NCBI GenBank assembly: GCA_024408565.1
Contig: JAKSUW010000005.1
Coordinates: 1 to 54,131 of the forward strand
Direction: 5' to 3'
DNA: 54,131 nucleotides
DNA from: Bacilli bacterium
Lineage (GTDB): Bacteria > Bacillota_I > Bacilli_A > RFN20 > CAG-826
Every line of letters begins with the position of its first letter. The first letter of the stretch is position 1. A model generated the notes under the pieces. The model did not search any database. It had not been told where the DNA came from and was given only the letters and a program-made list of their open reading frames with translations. The translations under genes were made by a program, and so were the position numbers. Below are positions 45,814 to 53,482 of this stretch, one piece after another.

Positions 45814-45940
45814 TAAAAATCTCCTACATATACTCCATATATAAAACTCACTATATATAAAGTATTATCTTAATAATCAAAACCCTGTTGTGCTAACTAG
45901 AGGGTACCCCACCACCCCATGATTGCGCAGCAATGATGGG
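45814..45940 (-). repeat. structured repeat, copy 1
   Basis: About 127 bp, nearly identical to 46835-46964. Contains CTCCTACATATACTCCATAT at one end, CCCTGTTGTGCTAAC, the palindrome GGGTACCC and the terminal hairpin CCCATGATTGC/GCAATGATGGG (45916-45940). On the minus strand the terminator-like stem is weaker than in copy 2 (one extra mismatch, T4 run). Confidence 0.85.
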
Positions 45941-45988
45941 TCACGCCCACATCTCACCGCTTTCTAATTCATAATCGATAAGCACCGA

Positions 45989-46798
45989 TTAATCGAACAT
46001 ATATTCGAGTGAACTATTATCATCTACTACATCAAGAATAGTTTCGTTCTTCTTTTGAAGTGTATAAGAGGTCTTAACCTTAAGGTTTTCTTTAATATAA
46101 CGAGACATTCTTCCTTTCGTGGGCGCCTTTAATAAATGTCCACCACTACCTAATACTTTTAAAGTAAAGACATACTTCCCTTTCTTCAAAATAATCTCAG
46201 TGGGACTAACTTTCTTTAATTTAACTAGATTATAAGTAGATAAATAATATTCATGATTATTGTTCTTAATAAAACAAAGAACGCCAATAAACTTAAAAAA
46301 CATGATCGGAATAGTGGCAATCGCTAAAGTAACCGTCTGATGATTGATAACTGAATTATACCAAACATACTTCTTCGGGAAATTAACCCCACGATCACCT
46401 TCAATATAACCCACTCCATGATTAAAACTATATTGTTTGTTATTATAAATAACACTACCTTCTAAAGTATGATACATCGAATAGATTTCATGCTTACATT
46501 CAAGCGGAAGAATACTAAATGGACCCATGACTCTTTTTCTTAGTGGATGTAGTTCGCCTAAGCTAATTATCCCTTCTAAAGACATATCTTCTTGTTTAAT
46601 CTTAAAATTAACCTTATTGTCAATTACTTTTACTGACTCTTTATCATTAATCACATGCGCTCCATCGTTAGTGATCACCTGTAACTCTGGACCATCATCT
46701 GAAGAACTAATAATAACCGCAAAAGAAAAACCATTCTCACTTACAAACTTATAATACTTACCAAAGAAATATTTTTTCATTGCCTTAAATATTATCAT
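45989..46798 (-). CDS. tocopherol-cyclase-like protein
   Basis: 269 aa resembling the bacterial tocopherol cyclase-like (lipocalin-type) family: KKYFFGKYYKFVSENGFSFAV, an HxxG-like CKHEIYSMYHTLEGSV, and the diagnostic YIEGDRGVNFPKKYVWYNS (family GYIEKDWG..FP..YIW). Such proteins occur widely in gut Firmicutes with unknown role; vitamin E synthesis is not implied. The upstream start 46798 has GGTGGG close by; MKKYFF at 46780 is the alternative. It is flanked by two copies of a structured repeat, and a decayed fragment of a second copy of this gene lies at 48018-48055. Confidence 0.75.
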   Translation of the reverse strand: MIIFKAMKKYFFGKYYKFVSENGFSFAVIISSSDDGPELQVITNDGAHVINDKESVKVIDNKVNFKIKQEDMSLEGIISLGELHPLRKRVMGPFSILPLECKHEIYSMYHTLEGSVIYNNKQYSFNHGVGYIEGDRGVNFPKKYVWYNSVINHQTVTLAIATIPIMFFKFIGVLCFIKNNNHEYYLSTYNLVKLKKVSPTEIILKKGKYVFTLKVLGSGGHLLKAPTKGRMSRYIKENLKVKTSYTLQKKNETILDVVDDNSSLEYMFD

Positions 46799-46834
46799 AA
46801 CCCACCTACACTCATGTAATCATAATAAAACTAA

Positions 46835-46964
46835 TAAAAAATCTCCTACATATACTCCATATATAAAACTTACTATATATAAGTATTATCTTAATAATCA
46901 AAAAACCCTGTTGTGCTAACAAGAGGGTACCCCATCACCCCATGATTGCATAGCAATGATGGGG
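46835..46964 (-). repeat. structured repeat, copy 2
   Basis: 130 bp matching 45814-45940 almost throughout. The hairpin CCCCATGATTGC/GCAATGATGGGG (46938-46964) has one extra G-C pair relative to copy 1, changed on both arms, and a different loop (ata for gca). It precedes the tocopherol-cyclase-like gene as copy 1 precedes the OLD-like operon. Confidence 0.85.
46900..46927 (-). terminator. terminator-like stem inside repeat copy 2
   Basis: Minus strand: CCCT-C-TTGT, loop TAGC, ACAA-C-AGGG, then T6. Eight base pairs interrupted by one C/C mismatch. It would stop transcription entering from the right before the tocopherol-cyclase-like gene, or act as an attenuator if transcription starts further right. 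Confidence 0.6.
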
Positions 46965-47282
46965 CCGCCCCCCCTATACCTCTACCACTTCTTAAATTTA
47001 TGATAGATAACTAATTGAATTACCATATCTAACATCATCCTTATAAGTTAACAGTCGATAATCGATTAATGAATAAATAAGAGTCAGAAAAACTGTCATA
47101 TACCTAATATTAAAGAAAGAATCAGAGAAATCAATGCGGAAATTGAAGATGAGTGGTAACACCTATATTATGTAAACCAAACGAGTCATTTTAATATTTT
47201 TTATATTTATTCATAAATATATCCATTAAATATACGCAAAATGCCTCTTCCTTTTTACGTATGTAGTATTAGGAGGTATTTT
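46965..47282. other. intergenic region with a possible gene remnant
   Basis: 318 bp, very AT-rich. A plus-strand open stretch 47073-47159 without a start codon ends in IKERIREINAEIEDEW and a stop, and may be the 3' end of a lost gene. The rest holds the promoter area of the next gene; its Shine-Dalgarno AGGAGG lies just before 47283. Confidence 0.35.
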
Positions 47283-47954
47283 ATGTTACAAAATAGTGAG
47301 GCTATTCAAAATCATGAGGAAGTTATCCAAAATAACACTCTTAGTGAAGATGAAGAAGATAAGGAGTTTGATCGCTTATTAACCGCTATTACGAGTATTT
47401 TAAATATCAAAGACTCTTGGTTTAGGTTCATCTTAGTTGATACATCTAATGGTAACAAGCTAGATGATGACTTTGCTATGCCATCCGGTATGGGTATTGG
47501 AGGCGGAAAGAAATATATTATCGCGATTGATGGAGAATTATGGACTAAATATATTGAAGAAACTAATCCAAAGATGAAAATAAAAAGATGTGCAGCATTC
47601 GTACGAGTTATCTCTCATGAATTTATGCATCTATATCAATTCAAGCATTCGTTTGATAAATACGCTAAAGAATTTTATTACGAAAAAAGCCTCCCTCACG
47701 ATCAAGATAATTGGAATTACCGGCAACATAAAAAATACATTAATCTTAGTATTGAACTTGAAGCCTATGCATTTGGACTACTTGTAGAATCTAAAATATT
47801 AAACAGAAAAAGAATAACCTATATCCCTTATGATATTAACAAATACCAATTCAGAAAAACTTATTTACAAATAAAATCTATCTACGAAAAGAAAATAGAA
47901 GAAGCATTTAATTTAAACAAAGAGGAAACCGACACTAAAGTTGTAAGGGAATAA
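47283..47954 (+). CDS. predicted zinc metallopeptidase (HExxH)
   Basis: 223 aa. An acidic N-terminus (NHEEVIQNNTLSEDEEDKE) leads into a domain with the zinc-binding helix VISHEFMHLYQ (His112, Glu113, His116) and a later acidic IELEAYAFG helix that can supply the third ligand (Glu158 or Glu160). This resembles short gluzincin-like peptidases. No signal peptide, so it acts in the cytoplasm. Start at 47283 is fixed by AGGAGG 7 nt upstream; an earlier ATG at 47241 has none. The position between island genes suggests a defence or regulator-cleaving role, but no partner is identified. Confidence 0.65.
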   Translation: MLQNSEAIQNHEEVIQNNTLSEDEEDKEFDRLLTAITSILNIKDSWFRFILVDTSNGNKLDDDFAMPSGMGIGGGKKYIIAIDGELWTKYIEETNPKMKIKRCAAFVRVISHEFMHLYQFKHSFDKYAKEFYYEKSLPHDQDNWNYRQHKKYINLSIELEAYAFGLLVESKILNRKRITYIPYDINKYQFRKTYLQIKSIYEKKIEEAFNLNKEETDTKVVRE

Positions 47955-47983
47955 TAAGCGTATCCTAAACTAAGAAATTCCTA

Positions 47984-48055
47984 TATATAACCATGTTGTG
48001 TAACAAGAGAGTACCCAATGATTAAAACTATATTTGGTTATTATAAATAACACTA
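47984..48055 (-). repeat. decayed third copy: repeat remnant plus gene fragment
   Basis: 47984-48016 keeps the middle of the structured repeat (TATATAACC.TGTTGTG.TAACAAGAG.GTACCC). Directly joined to it, 48018-48055 matches 46418-46456 (ATGATTAAAACTATATT... ATTATAAATAACACT) with a 2-nt deletion, i.e. a piece of the tocopherol-cyclase-like gene. The upstream repeat and gene body are fused by a deletion, showing that a second gene copy once existed here. Confidence 0.7.
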
Positions 48056-48080
48056 AAATTTTCACAATAATTATGCAAAA

Positions 48081-48162
48081 TGTTGGAAAAGTGCAAATAA
48101 TATAATGTAAAAATGTTGGAAAAATGCAAAAAAATAGCAAAAAAATGTTGGAAAAATGCAAA
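48081..48162 (+). repeat. three iterons upstream of the AAA_14 ATPase
   Basis: Three copies of TGTTGGAAAARTGCAAA at 48081-48097, 48114-48130 and 48146-48162, spaced 33 and 32 bp (about three helical turns, same DNA face). A TATAAT (48170-48175) follows, so they lie just upstream of the promoter, a typical place for a cooperative repressor or activator. Another TATAAT (48101-48106) lies between copies 1 and 2. Confidence 0.75.
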
Positions 48163-48197
48163 AATAATGTATAATAATGAGCAAAATAGGAGAAAAT

Positions 48198-49493
48198 ATG
48201 CTATTTAGAAAAGTTACAGATAAAATAGATAATTGGTATAAAAGCAACAAAACCGCATTGTTAATCGACGGCGCACGTCAAGTCGGTAAAACCACTATTA
48301 TTGAAGAATATCTTAATAATAGCGGCATAGATTATGTCGAATTTAATTTGTTTGATAACAAAATTGCCTGCAACGCATTTAATACCGCCATTGATGCCGA
48401 AGATCTATTACTTAAATTATCAGCAATTGCCAAAAAACCTATGACTAAAGGAAAAACTGTAATATTCGTTGATGAAGCTCAAGAGGCTGATGATGCAATT
48501 ACACCTATTAAATTTTTAGTAAAGAACGGCAGTTACCGTTTTATATTTTCTGGGTCTTTACTAGGGGTCAAAATGAAAGATATACAATCCATTCCGATTG
48601 GGTTTATGTCAGTTATTAATATGTATCCAATGGACTTTGAAGAATTCTTAATTGCTAATTCGGTTAATAAAGATACCATCGGATATTTAAAACTTTGCTA
48701 TCAACAATTTAAACCAGTTGATAGCGATATACATAGACAAATCATGAATATCTTTAATAAATACCTTGTTGTAGGCGGTTTGCCAAAAGCGGTTAAAGAA
48801 TATGTTGAAACTAATAACATTGATAAAGTAAGAGATGCTCAACGTGATGTCGATAAAGGCTATTTAATGGACGTTGCAAAATATAATTACGCTGAGAAAT
48901 TACTAATAGATGATATATATGAACTAATTCCCAGTGAGTTGAATGCCAAAAATAAGCGCTTTATCATTAAATCGTTAGATAAGAAAGCTAGATATTACAC
49001 TTATGAATCAAGTCTTGTGTGGTTAAAGAATAGTGCGATTGGTTTATTCACTTATACAGTCGATGAACCAGTATATCCACTTAGAGCGAGTGTTAAAAGA
49101 CAATTATTTAAGTTATTTTTATGCGATACCGGTTTATTAGTATATAAGTTAACTAAAAACACCGCCGCTAAGATATTAACTGGTCATATTAATATCAATT
49201 ATGGTTCAATCTATGAATCAATAGTCGCGCAAGAATTAACAGCGCATGAGATTCCTTTATATTATTACAACAACAAGAAGCATGGAGAGGTTGATTTCTT
49301 AATCGAAGACAATGATCAAATCATTCCAATCGAAGTAAAAAGTGGAAAAGACTACGATAGACACGTCGCATTAAACCAATTAATGAACATTGAAAATTAC
49401 CACATTAATAAAGCGTATGTTTTGTATAACGGAAATGGTGAGATTAAAGGTAAAAAAATATATATGCCAATCTATTTTGTGATGTTTATATGA
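48198..49493 (+). CDS. AAA_14 / DUF4143 ATPase
   Basis: 431 aa of a family common in gut bacteria and archaea. Walker A DGARQVGKTT (~26-35), Walker B VIFVDEAQE, sensor-like FSGSLLG. The C-terminal DUF4143 domain ends in a nuclease-like GEVDFLIEDND... IPIEVKSG (D...E-x-K pattern of PD-(D/E)xK folds). The role is uncertain: DNA-related ATPase, regulator or defence. The start at 48198 follows AGGAG by 5-6 nt; the ATG at 48177 is only two bases after the -10. It overlaps the next gene by 4 bp (ATGA), so both work together. Confidence 0.8.
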   Translation: MLFRKVTDKIDNWYKSNKTALLIDGARQVGKTTIIEEYLNNSGIDYVEFNLFDNKIACNAFNTAIDAEDLLLKLSAIAKKPMTKGKTVIFVDEAQEADDAITPIKFLVKNGSYRFIFSGSLLGVKMKDIQSIPIGFMSVINMYPMDFEEFLIANSVNKDTIGYLKLCYQQFKPVDSDIHRQIMNIFNKYLVVGGLPKAVKEYVETNNIDKVRDAQRDVDKGYLMDVAKYNYAEKLLIDDIYELIPSELNAKNKRFIIKSLDKKARYYTYESSLVWLKNSAIGLFTYTVDEPVYPLRASVKRQLFKLFLCDTGLLVYKLTKNTAAKILTGHININYGSIYESIVAQELTAHEIPLYYYNNKKHGEVDFLIEDNDQIIPIEVKSGKDYDRHVALNQLMNIENYHINKAYVLYNGNGEIKGKKIYMPIYFVMFI

Positions 49494-50776
49494 TTAAAAT
49501 TGACATTGATGAATTTATCAAGGATATTAATAACAATATCAAAAATTACGCTACGGATTATGAGCGAGTCGGCATTGACTTTAAAACCATCACCCAAAAT
49601 CAAATTAATATTCTTTACGAACGAACACTGTCCTCAATAACTAATTATTTTATCTATACCGAATTTCAAAAACTAAAAACCAATGTAGAATTATGGGCGA
49701 ACGAAACAAAAATACTTTTTGAAAACGGGATTAACGCTTTTGATTTTTCCGATTTAAAGAAAGAAGTAGGCTTAAAGTCAAAAAGTAAATCATATAGAGA
49801 AATGTGGAAAAATTATTGTGTGCCAGATGGCCTTTTTGTTATTAATGATATTATGTACGAGCCATTCTATCTATTTGTCGAGTACAAATTAAACCAAGAC
49901 TTAGTATATATTGATTTAGCATTAGATTACCTAAAATATAAAGCATACACATACAAAAGCCGTTTAAAGTCAGCCTTTGCATTTGTTATATTTGATAAAA
50001 ACGAAAAATATCCAACAATTATTAGTTCAAGTCCCCCGTATTTCCAAATACTAAACAAGACAATTTCGCCATCTATGGATATGGAAAAAAGGGTGTGCAT
50101 ATATAAAAATTTAGAAATTAAAGACGATGACAGTGATTTTGACTTCAACGAATTAAGTGACTCAATACAACAGTTTACCGAATTGTCTACTTTATCATCG
50201 GATATCCTATGTTACGAAGATAAAATCGGACTAATTGCAGACGATAATATTTTTATAAATTCTATGGAAAAGTTTAACAAGCGTATTATTAATGCTCAAA
50301 TTATTAGAGATAATTACAGTTACATAGTGGCTATGTGGAATGCTTGCGAAAAGAACAAAGTGTTTGATGATATTTATAAGGATTTTGATTTAAATTTTAA
50401 AGAAGAATTAACAGACGAAAAAATAATCGATGAAGGATCGCATTATTCTGCATGCTTTGATGAGAGCATTAATTTAAAGGCTAGAGTTCGAGCAATGGAG
50501 GACGGAATAAGAGGTTCTTCTTATGCATCTTTTAATGTAATAGTTCTCATTGATTATTTTAATAATTATTTTGGTATTGATAAAACTATTATTCCTATGT
50601 ATGGCAAAACAAAAATCGGAAGGAATATTAAAGAAAAAGAAGAAATAGATTTCAATAAAACAGCGATGGCACAAAAAGCAAAAATAGATAGACATTATGG
50701 AAATGACTTACAAAAAGGCAAAAAAATTAGAAAATTAACATATGCGTTAATGTATTACATAAAAAAAATTATATGA
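49490..50776 (+). CDS. PD-(D/E)xK-like protein, frameshifted at an A8 tract
   Basis: A 428-aa open part of a gene of unknown family. PDGLFVINDIMYEP (Asp ~112) and FVEYKLNQD (Glu ~131, Lys ~133) suggest a restriction-endonuclease-like fold; the rest is helical. It ends in IKKII just after eight consecutive A (50761-50768). In the +1 frame, coding continues unbroken for 71 more residues to 50984. With one A fewer the product would be ~497 aa. The tract may be a natural on/off switch, a recent mutation or a sequencing error. Translationally coupled to the AAA_14 ATPase by ATGA. Confidence 0.65.
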   Translation: MIKIDIDEFIKDINNNIKNYATDYERVGIDFKTITQNQINILYERTLSSITNYFIYTEFQKLKTNVELWANETKILFENGINAFDFSDLKKEVGLKSKSKSYREMWKNYCVPDGLFVINDIMYEPFYLFVEYKLNQDLVYIDLALDYLKYKAYTYKSRLKSAFAFVIFDKNEKYPTIISSSPPYFQILNKTISPSMDMEKRVCIYKNLEIKDDDSDFDFNELSDSIQQFTELSTLSSDILCYEDKIGLIADDNIFINSMEKFNKRIINAQIIRDNYSYIVAMWNACEKNKVFDDIYKDFDLNFKEELTDEKIIDEGSHYSACFDESINLKARVRAMEDGIRGSSYASFNVIVLIDYFNNYFGIDKTIIPMYGKTKIGRNIKEKEEIDFNKTAMAQKAKIDRHYGNDLQKGKKIRKLTYALMYYIKKII

Positions 50777-50984
50777 AACTATCTATGAGATAAATGAAAA
50801 TAATGCAATCGGAGAATATAATGAGGCCTATAAAAGCTATGTTTTAGCTGGTCAATTCAACGAAAAAATAGAAAAAATCAGTCGGCGTTTTAAATATACA
50901 AAACCAATAAAATTGAATATAAATTTAAGAAATACAAAAGCAGAGTTATTAAAACTAGTTGAACACATTATTACAAAAATATAA
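50769..50984 (+). pseudogene. displaced 3' end of the preceding gene
   Basis: In the frame +1 to 49490-50776, beginning LYETIYEINENNAIGEYNEA and ending in LLKLVEHIITKI at TAA (50982-50984). 71 codons without a stop, with the same composition as the upstream part and no start signal of its own. It is best read as the C-terminus lost by the A8 frameshift. It ends 4 bp before the convergent HEPN gene. Confidence 0.75.
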
Positions 50985-50988
50985 ACAA

Positions 50989-51696
50989 CTACAAAATTAT
51001 TCTAATTTCGCGTGGTAAAGACCAAAAAACTTGATATTTATAATTATTTTGGTGTTTTAAAAAAGCATCATCAATTTCCTTTTTTATCTCATTTTTGAAT
51101 TCAGAGGGCAGGTGAATAATCAAATTACTAATACTACTAGTTAAGCCCTTCTTCATTTTGCCTTCTAGCATGGTAGTACATAAGTCTTTTTGATTAAGAA
51201 GAAACTTATTATGCCCGACTTTATTTCTGAGTGCCACTAAAGCTTTTTTATTCGCTTTTGTTTCAACATTCGGGAAAAGTGCAACAAAATCCTCGTCTGG
51301 TAAATGATATGCCACGTCGACTAGATTGCTAAAAAGATCATATGATAATAAATCAAATGTTTTATTGCTGTTTTTTGATAGTTTTCTTGCATCTTCTCCT
51401 ATAAATTTATTACATCCATTAGGCAAATCTTTCTCTAAAGAATACTTATTAGATATATAGGCCCGCATATTTTCTTCTAAAAAGCCCAAAAATTTATATA
51501 GTATCCTTCTAATACGCTTGTCATATCTCATTGTTGAAGCCACTTCACAATAAGTAGGGGTTCTATTTAGTTTCTTTTTGAGAAAATTAGCAACATTGAT
51601 ATGCTCTTGAATCCCGCGCCTGTCTAAATACACCTTAGCAGATTCTATCTCATCAGGTTCAATCTTAACTAATTTGAAAAAACTATCGTAATCCAT
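50989..51696 (-). CDS. HEPN-domain protein (probable RNase), partner of a nucleotidyltransferase
   Basis: 235 aa, mostly helical. Abi_2-like features: RIRRILYKFLGFLEENMRAYISNKY in the middle and, at about residues 155-161, ALRNKVGHNKFLL with the HEPN Rx4H motif (R-N-K-V-G-H). Such proteins commonly are RNA-cleaving toxins. The gene overlaps the nucleotidyltransferase gene upstream by 14 bp. HEPN next to a Pol-beta-type nucleotidyltransferase is the classic HEPN/MNT arrangement in which the transferase can silence the HEPN protein by nucleotide modification. It is the last gene of the operon starting with the DNA methyltransferase. Confidence 0.72.
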   Translation of the reverse strand: MDYDSFFKLVKIEPDEIESAKVYLDRRGIQEHINVANFLKKKLNRTPTYCEVASTMRYDKRIRRILYKFLGFLEENMRAYISNKYSLEKDLPNGCNKFIGEDARKLSKNSNKTFDLLSYDLFSNLVDVAYHLPDEDFVALFPNVETKANKKALVALRNKVGHNKFLLNQKDLCTTMLEGKMKKGLTSSISNLIIHLPSEFKNEIKKEIDDAFLKHQNNYKYQVFWSLPREIRIIL

Positions 51697-52312
51697 ATTT
51701 TTGTTCTAGCTCATTAACCGTTTCTAGTAATAGGGAAAAAGAATCTTTATCTTTAGACCTATTTTTCTTTATTAAATATAACTCTTTAATTTCTACCCAA
51801 TATCCCATCCTTTTTAATTTAGTGAATCGTTCTTGGAAATTCTTAGATTTAGGTATTCTCCCCCATATGTATGCATTGTTTGGTTTATCATAGTATAATT
51901 TGTACCATTTATGATTCTTTTCATCATCAAACATTATTGCGAAATCAGCCGAATATCTATATCCATTAATCTTAAAATTATTACTCTTAATGGTAATAGC
52001 GGATGTTGAATCACAAACATGGGTGTCTTTGGGCAAGCATTCTCTAAATGCGTTCATAATTGTTAATTTGAATTTTTTGGCATCATTAGTAATACCGATT
52101 TTATCTTTTTGAATCATTAAGTTGTAATCTAAATCAATATGCCCATTAGAATCAACTGTAATTAAATTTCTTTTAGCGCTTCCAACGAGGTTGAAAGAAA
52201 AAGTAAATTGACATCTAACAATATTTTGGGTCTTTAAAATAACATTATCAAAATAATTAATTAATTTTAATCTAACTGCTGAAACATTTAAATAAGAATA
52301 GTTATACTTCAT
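51683..52312 (-). CDS. Pol-beta-type nucleotidyltransferase (MNT or CD-NTase-like)
   Basis: 209 aa. NLVGSAKRNLI has the GS motif (Gly44-Ser45), HIDLDYNLMI the two metal-binding Asp (60, 62), and YSADFAIMFDD a third Asp (123) after a strand, the three-carboxylate pattern of this superfamily. The sequence between GS and DxD is longer than in minimal MNT antitoxins, and ITIK before the third Asp also recalls CD-NTases that make cyclic oligonucleotides. With a HEPN gene next door, MNT-like modification is the simpler reading. Overlaps dcm upstream (11 bp) and HEPN downstream (14 bp): all three are coupled. Confidence 0.65.
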   Translation of the reverse strand: MKYNYSYLNVSAVRLKLINYFDNVILKTQNIVRCQFTFSFNLVGSAKRNLITVDSNGHIDLDYNLMIQKDKIGITNDAKKFKLTIMNAFRECLPKDTHVCDSTSAITIKSNNFKINGYRYSADFAIMFDDEKNHKWYKLYYDKPNNAYIWGRIPKSKNFQERFTKLKRMGYWVEIKELYLIKKNRSKDKDSFSLLLETVNELEQKYGLR

Positions 52313-53360
52313 TTCTATAATGTTTCAAATGTTGCTTTATAGATCTTCCGATAACTTGTCCTAGTTTTACAGGAACAGCATTTCCTATATGTCTAGCAAT
52401 TGTATTCATTGAAAAAGGAATTTTTGGATCAATAAAATTATATTTTTTTGGAAAAGTCTGAAGAATAGCCCCCTCTCTTAAAGAAATCGCTCTATTTTGA
52501 TTTGGGTGTCCGAATCTTCCTGTACCATAACTATAAAATTCTGTAGTAATAGTAGGCCCAATTTTCCCCCAACTCATTCTTCCATAAACAGAAGAATAGG
52601 TGATGCCAGACTTTTTTTTGTGGCAACTGCATAATAGTGACTTTGGCCAATCTTTCCAAGTCCCCCCTTGTTTGGAGGCTTTAATACGCATTAAGTTCTT
52701 TTTAGACAAAGCAGCAGATCGATGTAGTGGATCTTTTGGATATATTTCGCCGGCTTCTATCGGCGGCATGTTACATATAAAAGAATTTATATTTACTTTT
52801 TTTCTATCATGAGTCGGCTTGATTAAATCTATATTACCTAATTTTGATGCCAATAAAACGAATCTGTGCCTATTTTGTGGAATTCCATAATCTGGACAAT
52901 AAACCACTTCTCCGCCACTTGTATAATAACCATTATCATTAAGAATACTGACAAAGTCTTTATATACATTAGTTTTTCTTATAGCAGGAACGTTTTCCAT
53001 AGAAATAATGGTAGGCTTTAATTCTTTAACTATTCTTCCAAATTCCATAAGCAAATCATATTTATCATCACTTTCTCGAGGCACATTCTTAAAACGCTTA
53101 AAACTCATATTTGAAAAGGGTTGGCATGGTGCACACCCAACCAAAATATGAATAGATTTTGGTGAATAATACTTTTTTATATCATTTCCTCTAACAAAAC
53201 GAATATTTTTGTTAACAAATTGAGTTTTATTATTATGCTCATAAGCATATTTACATGTTGCATCATTGTCAAAACCTGCAATAACTTTTAAACCGCTTCT
53301 TTTTAATCCGCAAGTTAAGCCGCCTACTCCGCAAAACAAATCAACAACTTCTATATCCAT
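52302..53360 (-). CDS. dcm: DNA (cytosine-5) methyltransferase
   Basis: 352 aa, full set of C5-methylase motifs: I DLFCGVGGLTCGL, IV VGCAPCQPFS with catalytic Cys, VI SMENVPAI, VIII PQNRHRFVLLAS, target-recognition region ~200-290 with a possible metal site (LLCSCHKKK), X ARHIGNAVPVKLG. First gene of an operon with a nucleotidyltransferase and a HEPN protein and divergent from a GHKL ATPase, so probably the modification part of a restriction-like system. Recognition sequence unknown. No dedicated restriction enzyme is visible inside the window. Confidence 0.93.
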   Translation of the reverse strand: MDIEVVDLFCGVGGLTCGLKRSGLKVIAGFDNDATCKYAYEHNNKTQFVNKNIRFVRGNDIKKYYSPKSIHILVGCAPCQPFSNMSFKRFKNVPRESDDKYDLLMEFGRIVKELKPTIISMENVPAIRKTNVYKDFVSILNDNGYYTSGGEVVYCPDYGIPQNRHRFVLLASKLGNIDLIKPTHDRKKVNINSFICNMPPIEAGEIYPKDPLHRSAALSKKNLMRIKASKQGGTWKDWPKSLLCSCHKKKSGITYSSVYGRMSWGKIGPTITTEFYSYGTGRFGHPNQNRAISLREGAILQTFPKKYNFIDPKIPFSMNTIARHIGNAVPVKLGQVIGRSIKQHLKHYRNEV

Positions 53361-53429
53361 ATTTTGTGTTCATTAACAAGAATATCATAGCACTTATATT
53401 TTTTGAATATAACAATATTAAAAAATATT

Positions 53430-53464
53430 TGTATATTTCAGTATACAATGTGTTATTGTTAACA
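53430..53464. promoter_or_regulatory. two palindromes between dcm and the GHKL gene
   Basis: TGTATA-6-TATACA (53430-53447) and TGTTA-4-TAACA (53451-53464) lie side by side, 19 bp before the GHKL start, within the 122-bp divergent promoter region. Position and tandem arrangement suit an operator controlling one or both units; AT-richness makes chance occurrence possible. Confidence 0.4.
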
Positions 53465-53482
53465 TATATAGGGGATTTATTC

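Larger units (their letters stand above)
45620..45988. other. long structured upstream region of the OLD-like operon
   Basis: 369 bp without a gene. From right to left on the minus strand it holds repeat copy 1 with its hairpin and terminator-like stem (45814-45940), a set of mutually exclusive GTTATCAT/ATGATAAC hairpins (45740-45787), then GGCAG/CTGCC arms around AGATT/AATCT (~45702-45733), and finally the Shine-Dalgarno of the ATPase gene. No ORF of note. Confidence 0.6.

Noticed and set aside
47970-48161. Minus-strand 63-aa ORF across the iterons
   Set aside because: Its Phe/Ile/Pro-rich repeats simply reflect the antisense of the iterons; no ribosome-binding site.
48081-48162. CRISPR array
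   Set aside because: Only three 17-bp repeats with AT-rich, mutually similar spacers of ~15 bp; no cas genes. Better explained as iterons.
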